NCBI RefSeq assembly: GCF_036785885.1
Contig: NC_092316.1
Coordinates: 51,035,001-51,099,000 of the forward strand
Direction: 5' to 3'
Length of the DNA: 64,000 bases
From: Coffea arabica
Lineage: Eukaryota > Streptophyta > Magnoliopsida > Gentianales > Rubiaceae
In this document: positions 1 to 10,553 of the stretch, piece after piece
Position numbering within the stretch: the first letter of the stretch is position 1
Layout: each line of letters opens with the position of its first letter
Program-made: the position numbers and the translations under genes
The notes under the pieces: generated by a model
Told to the model about the DNA's origin: nothing
The model's database searches: none
Seen by the model: the letters and a program-made list of their open reading frames with translations, nothing else

Positions 1-3000
1 ATGTGAGAAATGATCCACGTCAGGAAGCTTGCAGCAGGGACAAAAAAACGACGCTGTTTGATTTAGTGAGAAAGTAAAAAAAAAAAAAAAAAATTAGAAG
101 AAGTGCTGACCGTAACAGACTCGTTACGAAACGTGAGCATCGAGAATTAGCAAAGTCCAGTGCAAAATGAATCATTGAAAATGAAAAGACCCAATTACAC
201 TCCCTCTAAAACGAAACAGTTGCCGAAATTCACATCTGCCAAAAAATAGGGCAAGATACGAGAGGAGAAAATAACAGAGAAAAATAGGAGATTGGCAACA
301 TACGTGCGACATTGCGAAAAGATGTGGAACTGCGGCATTATTGAAGGAAAATCACAGCAAGGAGAAGCAAGAAGTGGTGGCAGAAGAACAAATTTTTTGT
401 GATTAGGGTTTATTAAAAGAACAAGAAAGGTGAACCCAAGTTACAAAGTAGAAGATCGTGGGATCCGGAGTAGTGATCGAGCACAAAGCAGTCAGGTAAA
501 ACATGAGAAAGTCTTAGGTGATATAGTAATGTGCGTAGTTTGACAAAAAAGTGGAAGGACTTTACTTGTGGATGTTTTTGGTATACACTATGATGATTGC
601 ATAGAGGGATGTTACGTGAACACGATTTTGTGTATAGTAATTGATAAGTGCAGCGTCAAAGGAGTATTATGTGTTAGTCTTTGAGTGTCGAAACAGGAGA
701 GTGGGAAATCTTGCGACACAACTGCTTGAGAAAATGTGTGCATGGTAGGTGGAAAAAATGGGTGTAGGTTGTAATTACTATGTGCTAAGTAGATCATACG
801 ACGTGTTGAGGGTATCATACACTGCGAAACCAAATAATCAGAAGATCATTCAGTGAAGGACGGTTCACACAGCACGTTGGATGAGTATTATCTTATGTGA
901 ATAAAAAGTGACATGGAGAAAAAATGTTACGGTGTGTTAAGGTGTAAAACATTAACATAACAAAGTCGAAACATGGTATATGTAATACATAGTATAAGAA
1001 AAAAGACTAGAAAATAACAAAAGCTATGGGCAAAGGACATATTATATTGTATTGTGAAAGTGCTACCTCCTGTATGTGACCCGAGTCCCATTTAAAAAAT
1101 AGGATCATAAAAGATGAAATGGATTGCATGGAATTTGAAGATAGGAGAGTTGGCAATAATATAAATACGTTAGGCAGAATAACAGACTGTTGTGTGTGTC
1201 ATACTTAGCGTGCAAAAAATGTTACAAGTTTCGTTAGTTTATGGGCTACAAAACAATGTTGGATAGGTCTTACATGTAGTGGATGACTAGGTACATAACA
1301 GAAATAGAATAGAAATGTTAGTGTGAAATTGGTATGTTATATTTGAGATTTCATTGGTGTATGTGTGTTGTATTAGTTCATGTGCATGAATACAATGTTG
1401 GATAAGTCTTGCATGTTGTGGATTAACAGATACAGAGAAGAAACAAAGTAGAAATGTTAGTGTGAAATTTGTGTGTCGTATTTGAGACTTCATTGATGTA
1501 TACTTATCCAACATTATATTCATTGAGACTTCTACATTCGTGTATATTTATTGTATTAGTTGCATAAAGATGTCGTTTATTTTATCAAAACTAAGAGGTA
1601 GGAGAGTAGAATGCAATTGAAAAATGTTAGTTAGAATAAAAAGTTATCCATCTGCTTGTTGAAAGATAGAACAAAATATCGGTCCCTTCTCTTAGTTAGT
1701 CGTTGTACAGAATGTGTTACTTAGATTTGGAAGTAGTATATCATGTGTTACTGTACTTTGTACTGTATTATGGAGGTAAAATCTTAAAAATTGAGAAGCA
1801 GAAAATTTGTAATAAATTTTTGTAACTAATGATTGTAGATGGCACAAAAGAGATCAAGAAAATCACCTAAGAAAATGAGCAGAGAAGAAGAAGGGGGAAT
1901 ATGCTGTGAAAGGGAAAATTAGACACCATCAAAGGCATTGAACAAGTAAATGGGCAGTATCTTTGTCTAAGCATGGCCAATAGGAGGTGACATACATAAA
2001 TTTGATTACAATGTTAATGAGCAAAGACAAGATGGCACGGATAAGAATCGGAAGACGGAACAAGAGTTTAGGTGAAAATGAAGAAATAAAGGCAGCAGGA
2101 ACAAATGAAATCAGACAACCAGTTCCACTGTTGAATCCGTGGATGAAGTTCAGGTAATGTTGATGTTAATTAAAAATAATAATCATGACTAAAACGCACA
2201 GTTAATGGGTTTATGTTTAACATGTGTAGGAAGGAGTATTAAAACACCGTCCCAGTGAAAGGCGTTAAGATAACAGAGGTATGCATGAAAAGTTAAATAA
2301 ATCATTAATCAATAAAATAGTAACCCAATAAAAATAAAAAACACAATTAGAAAATACTGAGTTGCATATAACATGATTCGCGATTATATGCATTCAATAC
2401 AGTATAATAAAATGACCAAAGCAGCATATGATAAGCTGAGCGAGAAAGATGTACAGAAGCGAAAAGGGAACTATTGGAAAGAGAAAGAGAAGTACAAGAG
2501 AGAAATGGCGCGACTTGGAAAGGCTATACTACCAAAAAAGCGGATGAAGGTAAACACGAAGCATGGCTGCTAAAATGAGTTGTTTTGTGATATTTATAGT
2601 GTATGGCTAACTAGTTTTTTTCGTTGAACTTGATTATAGAATGAGAAGTATACCATTCATTGTTCACCAAATCAGATGTTTTGGTTAGCATCAAACATCG
2701 ATGAAATAAAAAAACAACAGATCAGAGATATGGGGTTTGGAGGGCTGCTGGAAATAAAGTGTCGCTCTATTCTGAATGGCATAGGAACCTGGCTGGTTGA
2801 CAATTTTAATCCAACACTAAGTAGCTTTCAGTTATATAGAGATGATATGCTATTTTTAATAGCAAAAGACATCAGTTTAATCCTTGCAATCCCGAATGAT
2901 AGGCTCTTACCGGTTGAAGATGCTGATAGCAATGAGAGTAGAGATTCTGGATCAAGTCGCCGAACATACAAATGGAAAGAACTGCCAAAGGAGTTAGTAT

Positions 3001-3119
3001 CCATGCTCCCGAATAATAGCCTCTTACCAGTTGAAGATGCTGATAGCAGTGAGGGTAGAGATTCTGGATCAAGTCGCCGAACATACAAATGGAAAGAGCT
3101 GCCAAAGGAGTTAGTATCC
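1..3119 (+). repeat. Left arm of the foldback element
   Basis: This arm pairs with 3130-12008 once the two insertions are removed. Its outer 1.5 kb pairs with 10554-12008. The stretch 1250-1840 pairs with the flanks of the hAT insertion, and 1840-2860 pairs with 4105-5130. It contains two copies of a ~137-bp minisatellite unit (about 1261-1510), a lysine-rich open frame (2373-2573) and a frame related to plant mobile-type proteins (2676-3182). Apart from these frames the arm holds only decayed sequence with many stops. Confidence 0.8.
2373..2573 (+). pseudogene. Lysine/glutamate-rich fragment of a captured plant gene
   Basis: This 66-codon frame is very rich in Lys, Glu and Arg (a KRKGNYWKEKEKYKRE-type stretch). 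A diverged partner lies inverted in the right arm at about 4380-4600. Upstream in both arms are short exon-like pieces ending in donor-like GT sites (near 2155 and 2281), so this looks like one exon of a captured multi-exon gene. No full domain is present. I do not recognise the parent protein. Low complexity makes homology claims weak, but the conservation of the frame in both arms argues it was once coding. Confidence 0.4.
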
Positions 3120-3122
3120 ATG
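2891..3122 (+). repeat. Two-copy 117-bp tandem repeat in the left arm
   Basis: Two consecutive units of 117 bp start at 2891 and 3008 and differ at a handful of positions. The period is exactly 39 codons, so the duplication preserves the reading frame of the overlapping captured fragment. The right arm has only one equivalent unit, so this duplication arose after, or independently of, the inverted duplication. Confidence 0.85.
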
Positions 3123-3142
3123 AGCAGTGGGATACTAACTCC
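3107..3142. repeat. Hairpin at the centre of the foldback element
   Basis: GGAGTTAGTATCC (3107-3119) is the exact reverse complement of GGATACTAACTCC (3130-3142), with a 10-base loop. The pairing continues outward (CTGCCAA against TTGGCAG), joining the two long arms. This marks the symmetry centre of the element. Confidence 0.9.
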
Positions 3143-3220
3143 GTTGGCAGCGCTCTTTCCATTTGTATGTTCGGTGACTTAGTTCAGAATCTCCACCTTC
3201 ACTACTATCAGCATCTTCAA

Positions 3221-3373
3221 TTGATAAGGGGCTATCATTCGAGATTCCAAAAATTAAACTGATGTCTTTTGCTGTTAAAGGTGGCATACCATTTCTATGC
3301 AGCTGAAAGCTATTGATAAGGGGCTATCATTCGGGATTCCAAAAATTAAACTGATGTCTTTTGCTGTTAAAGG
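3221..3373. repeat. Direct duplication with 92-bp period in the right arm
   Basis: The stretch beginning TTGATAAGGGGCTATCATTC occurs at 3221 and again at 3313, each followed by the same ~60 bases ending in TTTTGCTGTTAAAGG. The left arm has no equivalent duplication at that place, so this is a change private to the right arm. Confidence 0.8.
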
Positions 3374-3374
3374 T

Positions 3375-4104
3375 TGTAAGCACAAATTTTGTTGCCTAAA
3401 ATAAAAGACAAGAAAACTTGCACAAATATCAAATTGATTAAATCAGATAATAAGCAGGTTACAATCTCTGAAAATTCTTAAATCAAAGAAATTAATCCCC
3501 TGATTCTTTTCTTCGAATAGTTTCAATTGAAGGGCCGAAAAGACTTGTTCTCCAATTGAAAGGATGTTTCCTACAATTTCGGCGTAGAAAACAATTGATT
3601 TGATGATGGCGTCAAACACTTGGAACTTCAAGTCTTCAACACCGATAGCAGGAGGATTTGTTCGACTTGATTTGGGCTTGGATTTGAGGAAGAAAGCTCT
3701 TGAGGGAATTTGACAGAGTTTCTCCGAATGTTAGGGATTTTTCTTATGTCTTTGCCTTGAGGGAAGACCTCTATTTATAGCCAAAATATGTAGGCTAGGT
3801 CTTCAAGAAAACCCTCCAGAAATCTTCCTGCATTTTGGGTAACTTGTAACTCAAGAAACCCATTTAATTTGGGCTTAAATAGTGGGCCAACCCAAATGGT
3901 CCATGGTGAATTAATAAAGCAATCAATTCACTCTAACTTAAATGACCATTATGAATTTAATTTGATTTAATAGCCCATACAATATTGACCCAATTGCCAG
4001 TCCAAAACATAATGGACTTCTATAATTTAATTTAATTTAATCAAGATCGATTTAATTTAAATAAATCTCGACTAAATAAATTAAATAAAATTTCTTTGTC
4101 TACA
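3375..4104 (+). mobile_element. Solo LTR of an LTR retrotransposon
   Basis: The 730-bp insertion starts TGTAAGC and ends GTCTACA (TG...CA ends). It is flanked by perfect 5-bp direct repeats AAGGT at 3370-3374 and 4105-4109. The inverted partner arm has no counterpart, which confirms it as an insertion. A CTATTTATAG box near 3771 could be the LTR promoter in plus orientation. The A+T-rich 3' half holds repeated TTTAATTTAA runs. No internal region, primer-binding site or coding sequence is present, so this is a solo LTR left by LTR-LTR recombination. The superfamily cannot be told from the LTR alone. Confidence 0.85.
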
Positions 4105-4109
4105 AAGGT

Positions 4110-5877
4110 AGCATACCATCTCTATGCAACTGAAAGCTATTTAGTGTCAAATCAAAATTGTCGACTAGCTAGGTTCCTATGCCATTCAGAATGGAGCGAC
4201 ACTTTATTTCCAACAGCTCTCCAAACCCCATATTTCTGATCTGCTGTTTTTTTGTTTCATCGATGTTCGATGCTAACCAAAACATCTAATTTGGTGAATA
4301 TCGAATGGTATACTTTTGATTCTATAATCAAATTCAACAAAAAAAACTAGTTAGCCATACACAGAATATCACAAAACAACCCATTTCAGCAGTCATGCTT
4401 TGTGTTTACTTTCATCCACTTTTTTGGCAGTATAGCCTTTCCAAACTATGTCATTTCTCTCTTGTACTCCTCTTTCTCTTTTCGATAGTTCTCTTTTCGC
4501 TTCTGTACATCTTCCTCGCTCATTTTATCATATACTGCTTTGGCCATTTTATTATACTGTATTGGATGCATATAATCGTGAATCACGTTATATGCAACTC
4601 AGTATTTTCTAATTTTGTTTTTATTTTTATCGGGCCACAACTTTGTTGATTAATGCTTTATTTAGCTTTTCATGCATACCTCTGTTATCTTAACGCCTTT
4701 TGCTGGAACGGTGATTTGATACTCCTTCCTACACATGTTAAACATAAACTCATTAACTGTGCATTCTAGTCATGATTATTATTTTTAATTAACATCAACA
4801 TTACCTGAACTTCATCCACGGATTCAACGGTGGAATTGGTTGTCTGATTTCACTTGTTCCCGCTGCCTCTATTTCTTCATTTTCACCTAAACTCTTGTTC
4901 CGTTTTCCGATTCTTATCCGTGCTATCCTGCCTCTGATCATTGACATTGTAATCAAATTTATGTATGTCACTTCCTACTGGCCATATTTAGACAAAGACA
5001 TTGCCCACTTACTTGTTCAATATCTTTGATGGTGTCTAGCCTTCCCTTTCACAGCGTATTCCCCCTTCTTCTCTGCTCATTTTTTTAAGTAATTTTCTTG
5101 ATCTCTTTTGTGTCATCTACAATCATTAGTTACAAAAATTTATTACAAATTTTTTGCTTCTCAATTTCTAAAATTTTACCTCCATAATATAGTATAAAGT
5201 ACAGCTATGTATGATATACTACTTCCAAATCTAAGTAACACATTCTCTACAACGACTAAATAAGAGAAAGTACCGATATTTTGTTCTATCTTTTAACGAG
5301 CAAATGGACAACTTTTTATTCTAATTAACATGTTTCAATTGCATTCTGCTCTCCTACCTCTTACCTTTAATATAATAAACGACATCTTTATGCAACTAAT
5401 ACAATAAACATACGCCACTGTAGTAGTAAATATGACCTATTAATCTGAGTACAATAACATTTCTATTCTATTTCTTCTCTGTACCTGTTAATCCACAACA
5501 TGTAAGACTTATCCAAAACTGTGTTCATGTGCACGAACTAATACAATAAACATACACCAATAAATTTTCAAATACGACATACCAATTTCAAATTAACATT
5601 TCTATTCTGTTTCTGTCCTGTATATGTTAATCCACAATATGTAGGAGTTATCCAACATTGTATTTATGTACACGAACGAATACAATAAACATACACCAAC
5701 GAAATCTCAAATAAGACATACCAATTTCACACTAACATTTCTATTCTGTTTCTTCTCTGTACGTATTAATCCACAACACGTAATACTTATCCAATATTAT
5801 GTTCATGAGCACGAACTAATACAACAAAAACATACACCAATGAAATCCCAAATACGAAACACCAATTTCACACTAAC
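4110..5877 (-). repeat. Right arm of the foldback element, inner segment
   Basis: This is the inverted, diverged copy of left-arm sequence from about 2858 back to 1260. It includes the antisense copies of the captured gene fragment (4110-4600) and the minisatellite units. Stops and indels break every frame longer than ~85 codons, so no functional gene remains. Confidence 0.75.
5460..5877 (+). repeat. Minisatellite units (~137-bp period) in the right arm
   Basis: The phrase TTCTATTCTGTTTCTTCTCTGTAC followed by a TTAATCCACAACATGTAA-like stretch recurs near 5461, 5601 and 5740. It continues beyond the hAT insertion at about 10551 and 10690. That gives five units here against two in the left arm. 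Confidence 0.75.
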
Positions 5878-5885
5878 ATTTCTAC
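5878..5885. repeat. Target-site duplication of the hAT element (left copy; right copy 10546-10553)
   Basis: ATTTCTAC here and ATTTTTAC at 10546-10553 flank the element. The 8-bp length is the hAT hallmark. One mismatch indicates some age since insertion. Confidence 0.85.
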
Positions 5886-8800
5886 TAGGGGTATGCAAAC
5901 TTGAAAAATTTGGATTTCGAAACCGATTTCGAATTAAATTCGAAATTTCGAATTCGAAATTTCGGTAATTCGAAACTGAAATTGCTAATTCCGTATTCGA
6001 ATTGGTCAAAATCGGGTCGAATTCGAAAACAAAAAATTTGAAATCGGAATTACCGATTTCGAATTGACGAATTTGAAATAAGAATTCGAATTAGGAAATT
6101 CGATTTCGATTTCTAATAATAATATTTAAATATAATTATAATATAATAGTTTTTAACATAACAAGTAACTTCCGTCTGCTTCCCTATCAGATGCCAAAAG
6201 CCCTAATCTCTTAACTCACCTTGAGCTTCCGCCGCCTCATTCCTCAGAGTCTCACATTCCTTCCTCCATCTCCACCGCTTGACTCACCAACTCAGCTTGC
6301 TCTCTCTCCCTCTCTTTCACAGTTTCGCCGCCTCTTTCACTCACCGCATCCATCACCTCTTTCACCTCACTACCTCAGAGATTTTCACTATCCTTCGCAT
6401 CACACATTCATCTTTCTCACCAGTTCTTCAAGCCCGACAGAGACAGACACCATCAGCCTTCATATTCAAGACCGTCGGACATCTTCACGCCATCTTCACT
6501 CTTCATCTTCAAGCCATCATCAGCCTTCACTTGAAGAGGACATTCTGAGGTACGCCAGTGATTTTACTCACCTTTTTCATCTATGTTTCTAGTTTATTTT
6601 TCTTAGGCATTTCATCAAGCAGCTTCCAAGCACGCGGTATAGGTTCTGGTTATGATTTTTGGTTGGATCTTTGGTTATGATTTTTGTTTCAGCGGTTCTT
6701 AATAGAGATGAACGTTCCATATTTGGTGCAATTTGTTGGCTTATGGTGTTAAATAGTACATTGAAAACTGGGTACACTGTGGTGCACCTAATGTAATTCA
6801 AGCCGGTGACTAATTGTTGTCGCAAGCTGTAGTATGAACTTCTGTAGGAAAGATTTTTTATTTTTGATCAAGTTTGGATTTTCTAGGTTCTTTTCGCGAT
6901 CATATTCTTGAATGACTCTGTTTGCATTTTGTGGTTTTGTTAATTTTGTGGAAAAGGTGCATTTCGTGAGTGTTTTTCTTGCCTAGTATTCCTACTATGA
7001 CTTTTGTGCGAAAAAAAAACTAAGTGGACTTTGGGAGAATTTTCTAAGTGGATATTAACTAAAGACCATTGTCTGATGCCATCCATATGGCTTAGCACTT
7101 CAATTTAAAAAGATTTGCTGAGAATTTTGACGAGAAAGAAAGAGTCAGAATGGAGGTAATGGTAGCAGGTTTAATTGAAAAGTGGACTTTGGGTTGTCAC
7201 TGGCTGCTCATGAAGGATGATTTCCATTCTAAGAAACTATTAAGTAGCCTGTTAAACATTAGCATGTAATGTATGGTAAACACGGGAATTGAATGTGATA
7301 CAACTGAAAACTCTAGAAGCTCAGAAAAGTCAATTTGAATAGTACTGGTTCGATTATAAGCAACAAAAATTGTCTGGATCTGATGCTATATTACTTGCAT
7401 GCTTTTAGTAGAACTGGTTGGCCGCCGCCTTCACTATGGAAATGATTTTGTTTGGGACTTGAAAATGGGATCAAATAACATTTCAAATAAATTGTTACAT
7501 CCTACACAATTGGCATAGTCTTTGTGACTTTCAAATTTTGGCCATCTTATAGTTTTTGTCACTTTCAAACCTGTTTTATGTTCTTAGGTATATTAGCATA
7601 TTTGTGTCTGAATACTATAGAAGTATTACTCAAGTGGAGAAGTTCAAACTTCTGATTCATTGAAGTCTAATTATCTACTTTCATTTTCTTTTGCATACCA
7701 GTAAACATGTCCACTTTTGAGGTGATAGAAGGTTCAAGTGATTCAATGCTATCTTCATGTCCAGCTCCCATTTCCAACAGCTGTGAAGAATCTGGCCTTG
7801 GTGTTAAGAAGAAGAGAGGCAAGTACAAGAAAAGGTCACCAACTTGGGATCATTTTCAACCTCACTATGACCAAGGTGTTCGTCATGGCATACGTAACTA
7901 CTGTACGAAAATGATAGCTGCTGATTCGAAATCTAATGGTACTACTCCTCTCTTATCCCATGTTTAATCATGCGAAACGAATCCCGCAAATAAGTGTAAG
8001 GGGCAAGGTACATTATGCTTGGGTGAAGTTGGTGCTCTTGGGGGGGATGTCAAGAGTGCACTTATTAGTTGGAAATATGACCCTGATGCAATTAGAAAGA
8101 GCATTGCTTATATGTTGATTGTTGATGAATTGTCATTCAAACATGTAGAAGGTAAAGGATTTCAGCATGTCATGAGAACTGTTTGTCCTTCTTTTCAAAT
8201 TCCTTCAAGGTGGACAATTACTAGATATTGCTATCAACTTTATTTAGATGAAAAAATTAAGTTGAAAAATATGTTAAGGCGTAAAACTGTTAGATTTTGC
8301 CTTACCACTGATTGTTGGACATTTATCCAGCGAATAAATTATATGTGTTTGACAGCTCACTTTATTGACTGTGATTGGTAGTTGAACAAAAGAATTTTAA
8401 ATTTTTGTCCAATTAGTAGTCATAAAGGGACTGAAATTAAGAAGAGTATTGAGAAATGCTTATTAGAGTGGGGGATTGATGATGTTTTCACAATAACAGT
8501 TGACAATGCTTCTTCAAATGACACGGCTGTGCAATATTTGGTTGGAAAATTGGAAAATTGGGGTAAAGCTATATTAGGAAGAAAGTGGATTCATATAAGA
8601 TGTGTAGCTCACATAATCAATTTGATTGTGAGTGATGGCCTAAAAAAATTTGGGGGGTCTGTTGATTCTATCCGAACTATTGTGAGATATATTAGACAAT
8701 CACTTTCTCGTTTGAAAAAATTCAAGGAATGTGCTGAAATTGAAAAAATTGACAGTAAAAGATTACTAAGTTTAGATGTGGCAATTAGGTGGAACTCAAC

Positions 8801-10545
8801 CTACTTAATGTTAGACAGTGCCCATAGGTTTGAGAGGGCATTTGAGAGGTTTGAGGAGCAAGATCCATATATGCTGCATGAGCTAGAGCACTTGCCAACA
8901 AAAGGTGATTGGGAAAAGGCAAGATTCTTAACTATATTTTTGGAGAATTTTTATAATTTCACACTAAAGGTTTCTGGTTCCAAATATGTGACATCTAATA
9001 ATCTTATCAATGAGCTTAGTCACATTAATGGCATCCTAAAAGAAATGGCAGAAAGTGCTAATCCCGACTTGAGTGGAATGGCAAAAGTAATGAAAGACAA
9101 GTATGATAAGTATTGGGGAAGATTAGAGAAAATGAACATGTTGATTTTCATTGCTTACATGTTTGATCCTATGACAAAGTTTGAGTATTTTGAATTCATT
9201 GCTTGTAAAATACCGAGGGTGCCGTTGTGGCTCATGTAGCCAAGGATGCAATGTATGAATTGTTTAATGATTACAAGAGACTCAATAATTCTGCTGGATC
9301 TTCTCAATCCTCTACTTCTTCACTTTCTAGTGGATCTGAAAATAGCATTTCTTCCTTTGATGGAGAAGTCTCCAAAAAAATAAATGATAGATACAGAATT
9401 GCATTCAAGAAAAGAAAAGTTGAACTTGGAGGAAAGAATGCTAAATCTGAACTTGACAAATATTTGAGTGAGGATTGTGAGGATGAGGATCTCGAGTTCG
9501 ATATCTTGAATTGGTGGAAAGATAATAGTTTTCGGTTGCCAATACTTTCGCAAATGGCTCGTGATGTGTTGGTTGTCTCGGTCTCTATGGTTGCTTCCAA
9601 ATCTGCCTTTAGTACCGGAAGACGTGTTCTTGACCCATTCAGAAGCTCTTTAACTCCAAGAATTCTGCAAGCCTTGATTTGTACTCAAGACTAGTTTCGG
9701 GCATCCGAAAATGAGTTGAATGTAGAAGAAAAATTGGAGGATCTTGAGGAATTTGAATCTGGTAAATTATCTTCTTTCTTATTGACAACCTTGAAATATT
9801 TTTTCTATTCATAAATGCAATTAAGCTACTTCATTCTTTTTTTCTTTCTTGAATAATAGGTTTGATCAAAGGAGGTACAGAAGCCACAATTGTTGATGTT
9901 TAAATTCTCTAATGGTGATTCTGATTTGGTGCTCATAGAAATTCAAGTTTGAAATGTTGTCAAATTGAAATGTTGTCTTATTTGTGTGAAAGGCACTCTG
10001 GTTATATTTGTTTACCAGTATAAGTATTCTCGTATGAAAGACTGGAATTGTTTGATAATATTTGATTTGTATTATTTACTGGAATTGTTTTGTATTTGAA
10101 ATTTGGACTGGAATGGTTGTATAAGTATTGGAATGGTTGTATAAGTATTCTCGTATGAACTATGGAGTGGTAGAGTTCGTGATTTATGGTATTGGAACAA
10201 TGGAAAGGCACTCTGGAGTCTGGAATGTGGAGTTGAATATGGAATTGTTATTCAGTTTCATCCTTTCCTCTTGAATTTGAGATAGCCGACTTGTTTTTAC
10301 TTGTGCATTCACTTTGAACAGGTTTTCCGTTTTTTAACAAGAGAGGAGAGGGCCAAAAAAAAAAAAAAAAGAGAATTCGGTGAATTCGGAATTCACCAAA
10401 TTCCGAATTCAATTCAGTAGCGAATTCGAAATCGGCATTAGCCATTTTGAAATCGAATTCGGTCGGGAAAATTAAGGCCAAAATTTCAAAAATTTCCGAT
10501 TTCAAACTTCCGAATTATCATTTTCGAATTCGATGCACATCCCTA
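5886..10545 (+). mobile_element. hAT-superfamily DNA transposon with decayed transposase
   Basis: The element is 4660 bp with short terminal inverted repeats: TAGGGGTATGCA at the left end, and the right end reads TAGGGATGTGCA on the other strand (10 of 12 match). Flanking 8-bp duplications ATTTCTAC (5878-5885) and ATTTTTAC (10546-10553) differ by one base. It interrupts a minisatellite unit of the foldback arm, whose intact copies show the empty-site sequence. Inside both ends are ~150-bp zones packed with TTCGAA/GAATTCG motifs (5905-6110 and 10375-10530), as expected for subterminal transposase-binding repeats. A leader exon (about 6180-6549, CT-rich), an intron and the coding region at 7707-9903 lie between. 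The TIRs, 8-bp TSD and the BED and hAT-dimerisation regions of the protein agree on the superfamily. Confidence 0.93.
7707..9903 (+). pseudogene. Decayed hAT transposase (BED zinc finger, RNase H-like core, dimerisation domain)
   Basis: One frame runs from ATG 7707 but is broken by TAA at 7965-7967, TAG at 8379-8381 and a frameshift near 9212. A further TAG at 9692-9694 sits where the family has Trp (CTQD-stop-FRAS). An intron (9762-9859, GT...AG) then leads to a short last exon ending at TAA 9901-9903. Features in order: a basic KKKRGKYKKR stretch (possible nuclear signal), a BED-type finger around GIRNYCTKM...DSKSNGTT, an RNase H-like core with TDCWT, VDNASSND and HIRCVAHIINL, a serine-rich linker, and a C-terminal hAT dimerisation region (LNWWKDN...FSTGRRVLDPFRSSL). 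The first zinc-binding Cys of the finger appears to be Arg. The gene would have encoded about 680 residues. It cannot make an active transposase now. Confidence 0.9.
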
Positions 10546-10553
10546 ATTTTTAC

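Larger units (their letters stand above)
2676..3182 (+). pseudogene. Captured fragment of a plant Ulp1-associated (DUF1985-like) N-terminal domain protein
   Basis: The open frame has 168 codons. Residues ~10-75 hold the pattern QIRDMGFGGLLEI, then WLVDNF, then an AKDISLI segment. That pattern is typical of the N-terminal domain of plant proteins that often end in a Ulp1-like cysteine protease domain and are spread by Mutator-like elements. No protease domain follows. Residues ~73-150 are two direct 39-residue repeats (117-bp units at 2891 and 3008), rich in Ser, Asp and Glu. The frame then runs through the hairpin loop into the opposite arm, so its last ~20 residues are antisense-derived. The right arm carries the same fragment on the minus strand, where the solo LTR interrupts it. 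I judge it non-functional as a protein; the family assignment is from memory of the motif. Confidence 0.5.

Noticed and set aside
2828..3162. Two minus-strand frames over the left arm near the loop
   Set aside because: They are shadows of the captured fragment and its repeats, with no independent similarity.
5460..5877. A CRISPR-like array in the repeated units
   Set aside because: The repeats are ~137-bp head-to-tail minisatellite units without unique spacers, in plant nuclear DNA.
6221..6592. A 123-codon serine/histidine-rich frame within the hAT element
   Set aside because: It lies in the CT-rich leader upstream of the transposase and has low-complexity composition; it is probably the untranslated leader exon.
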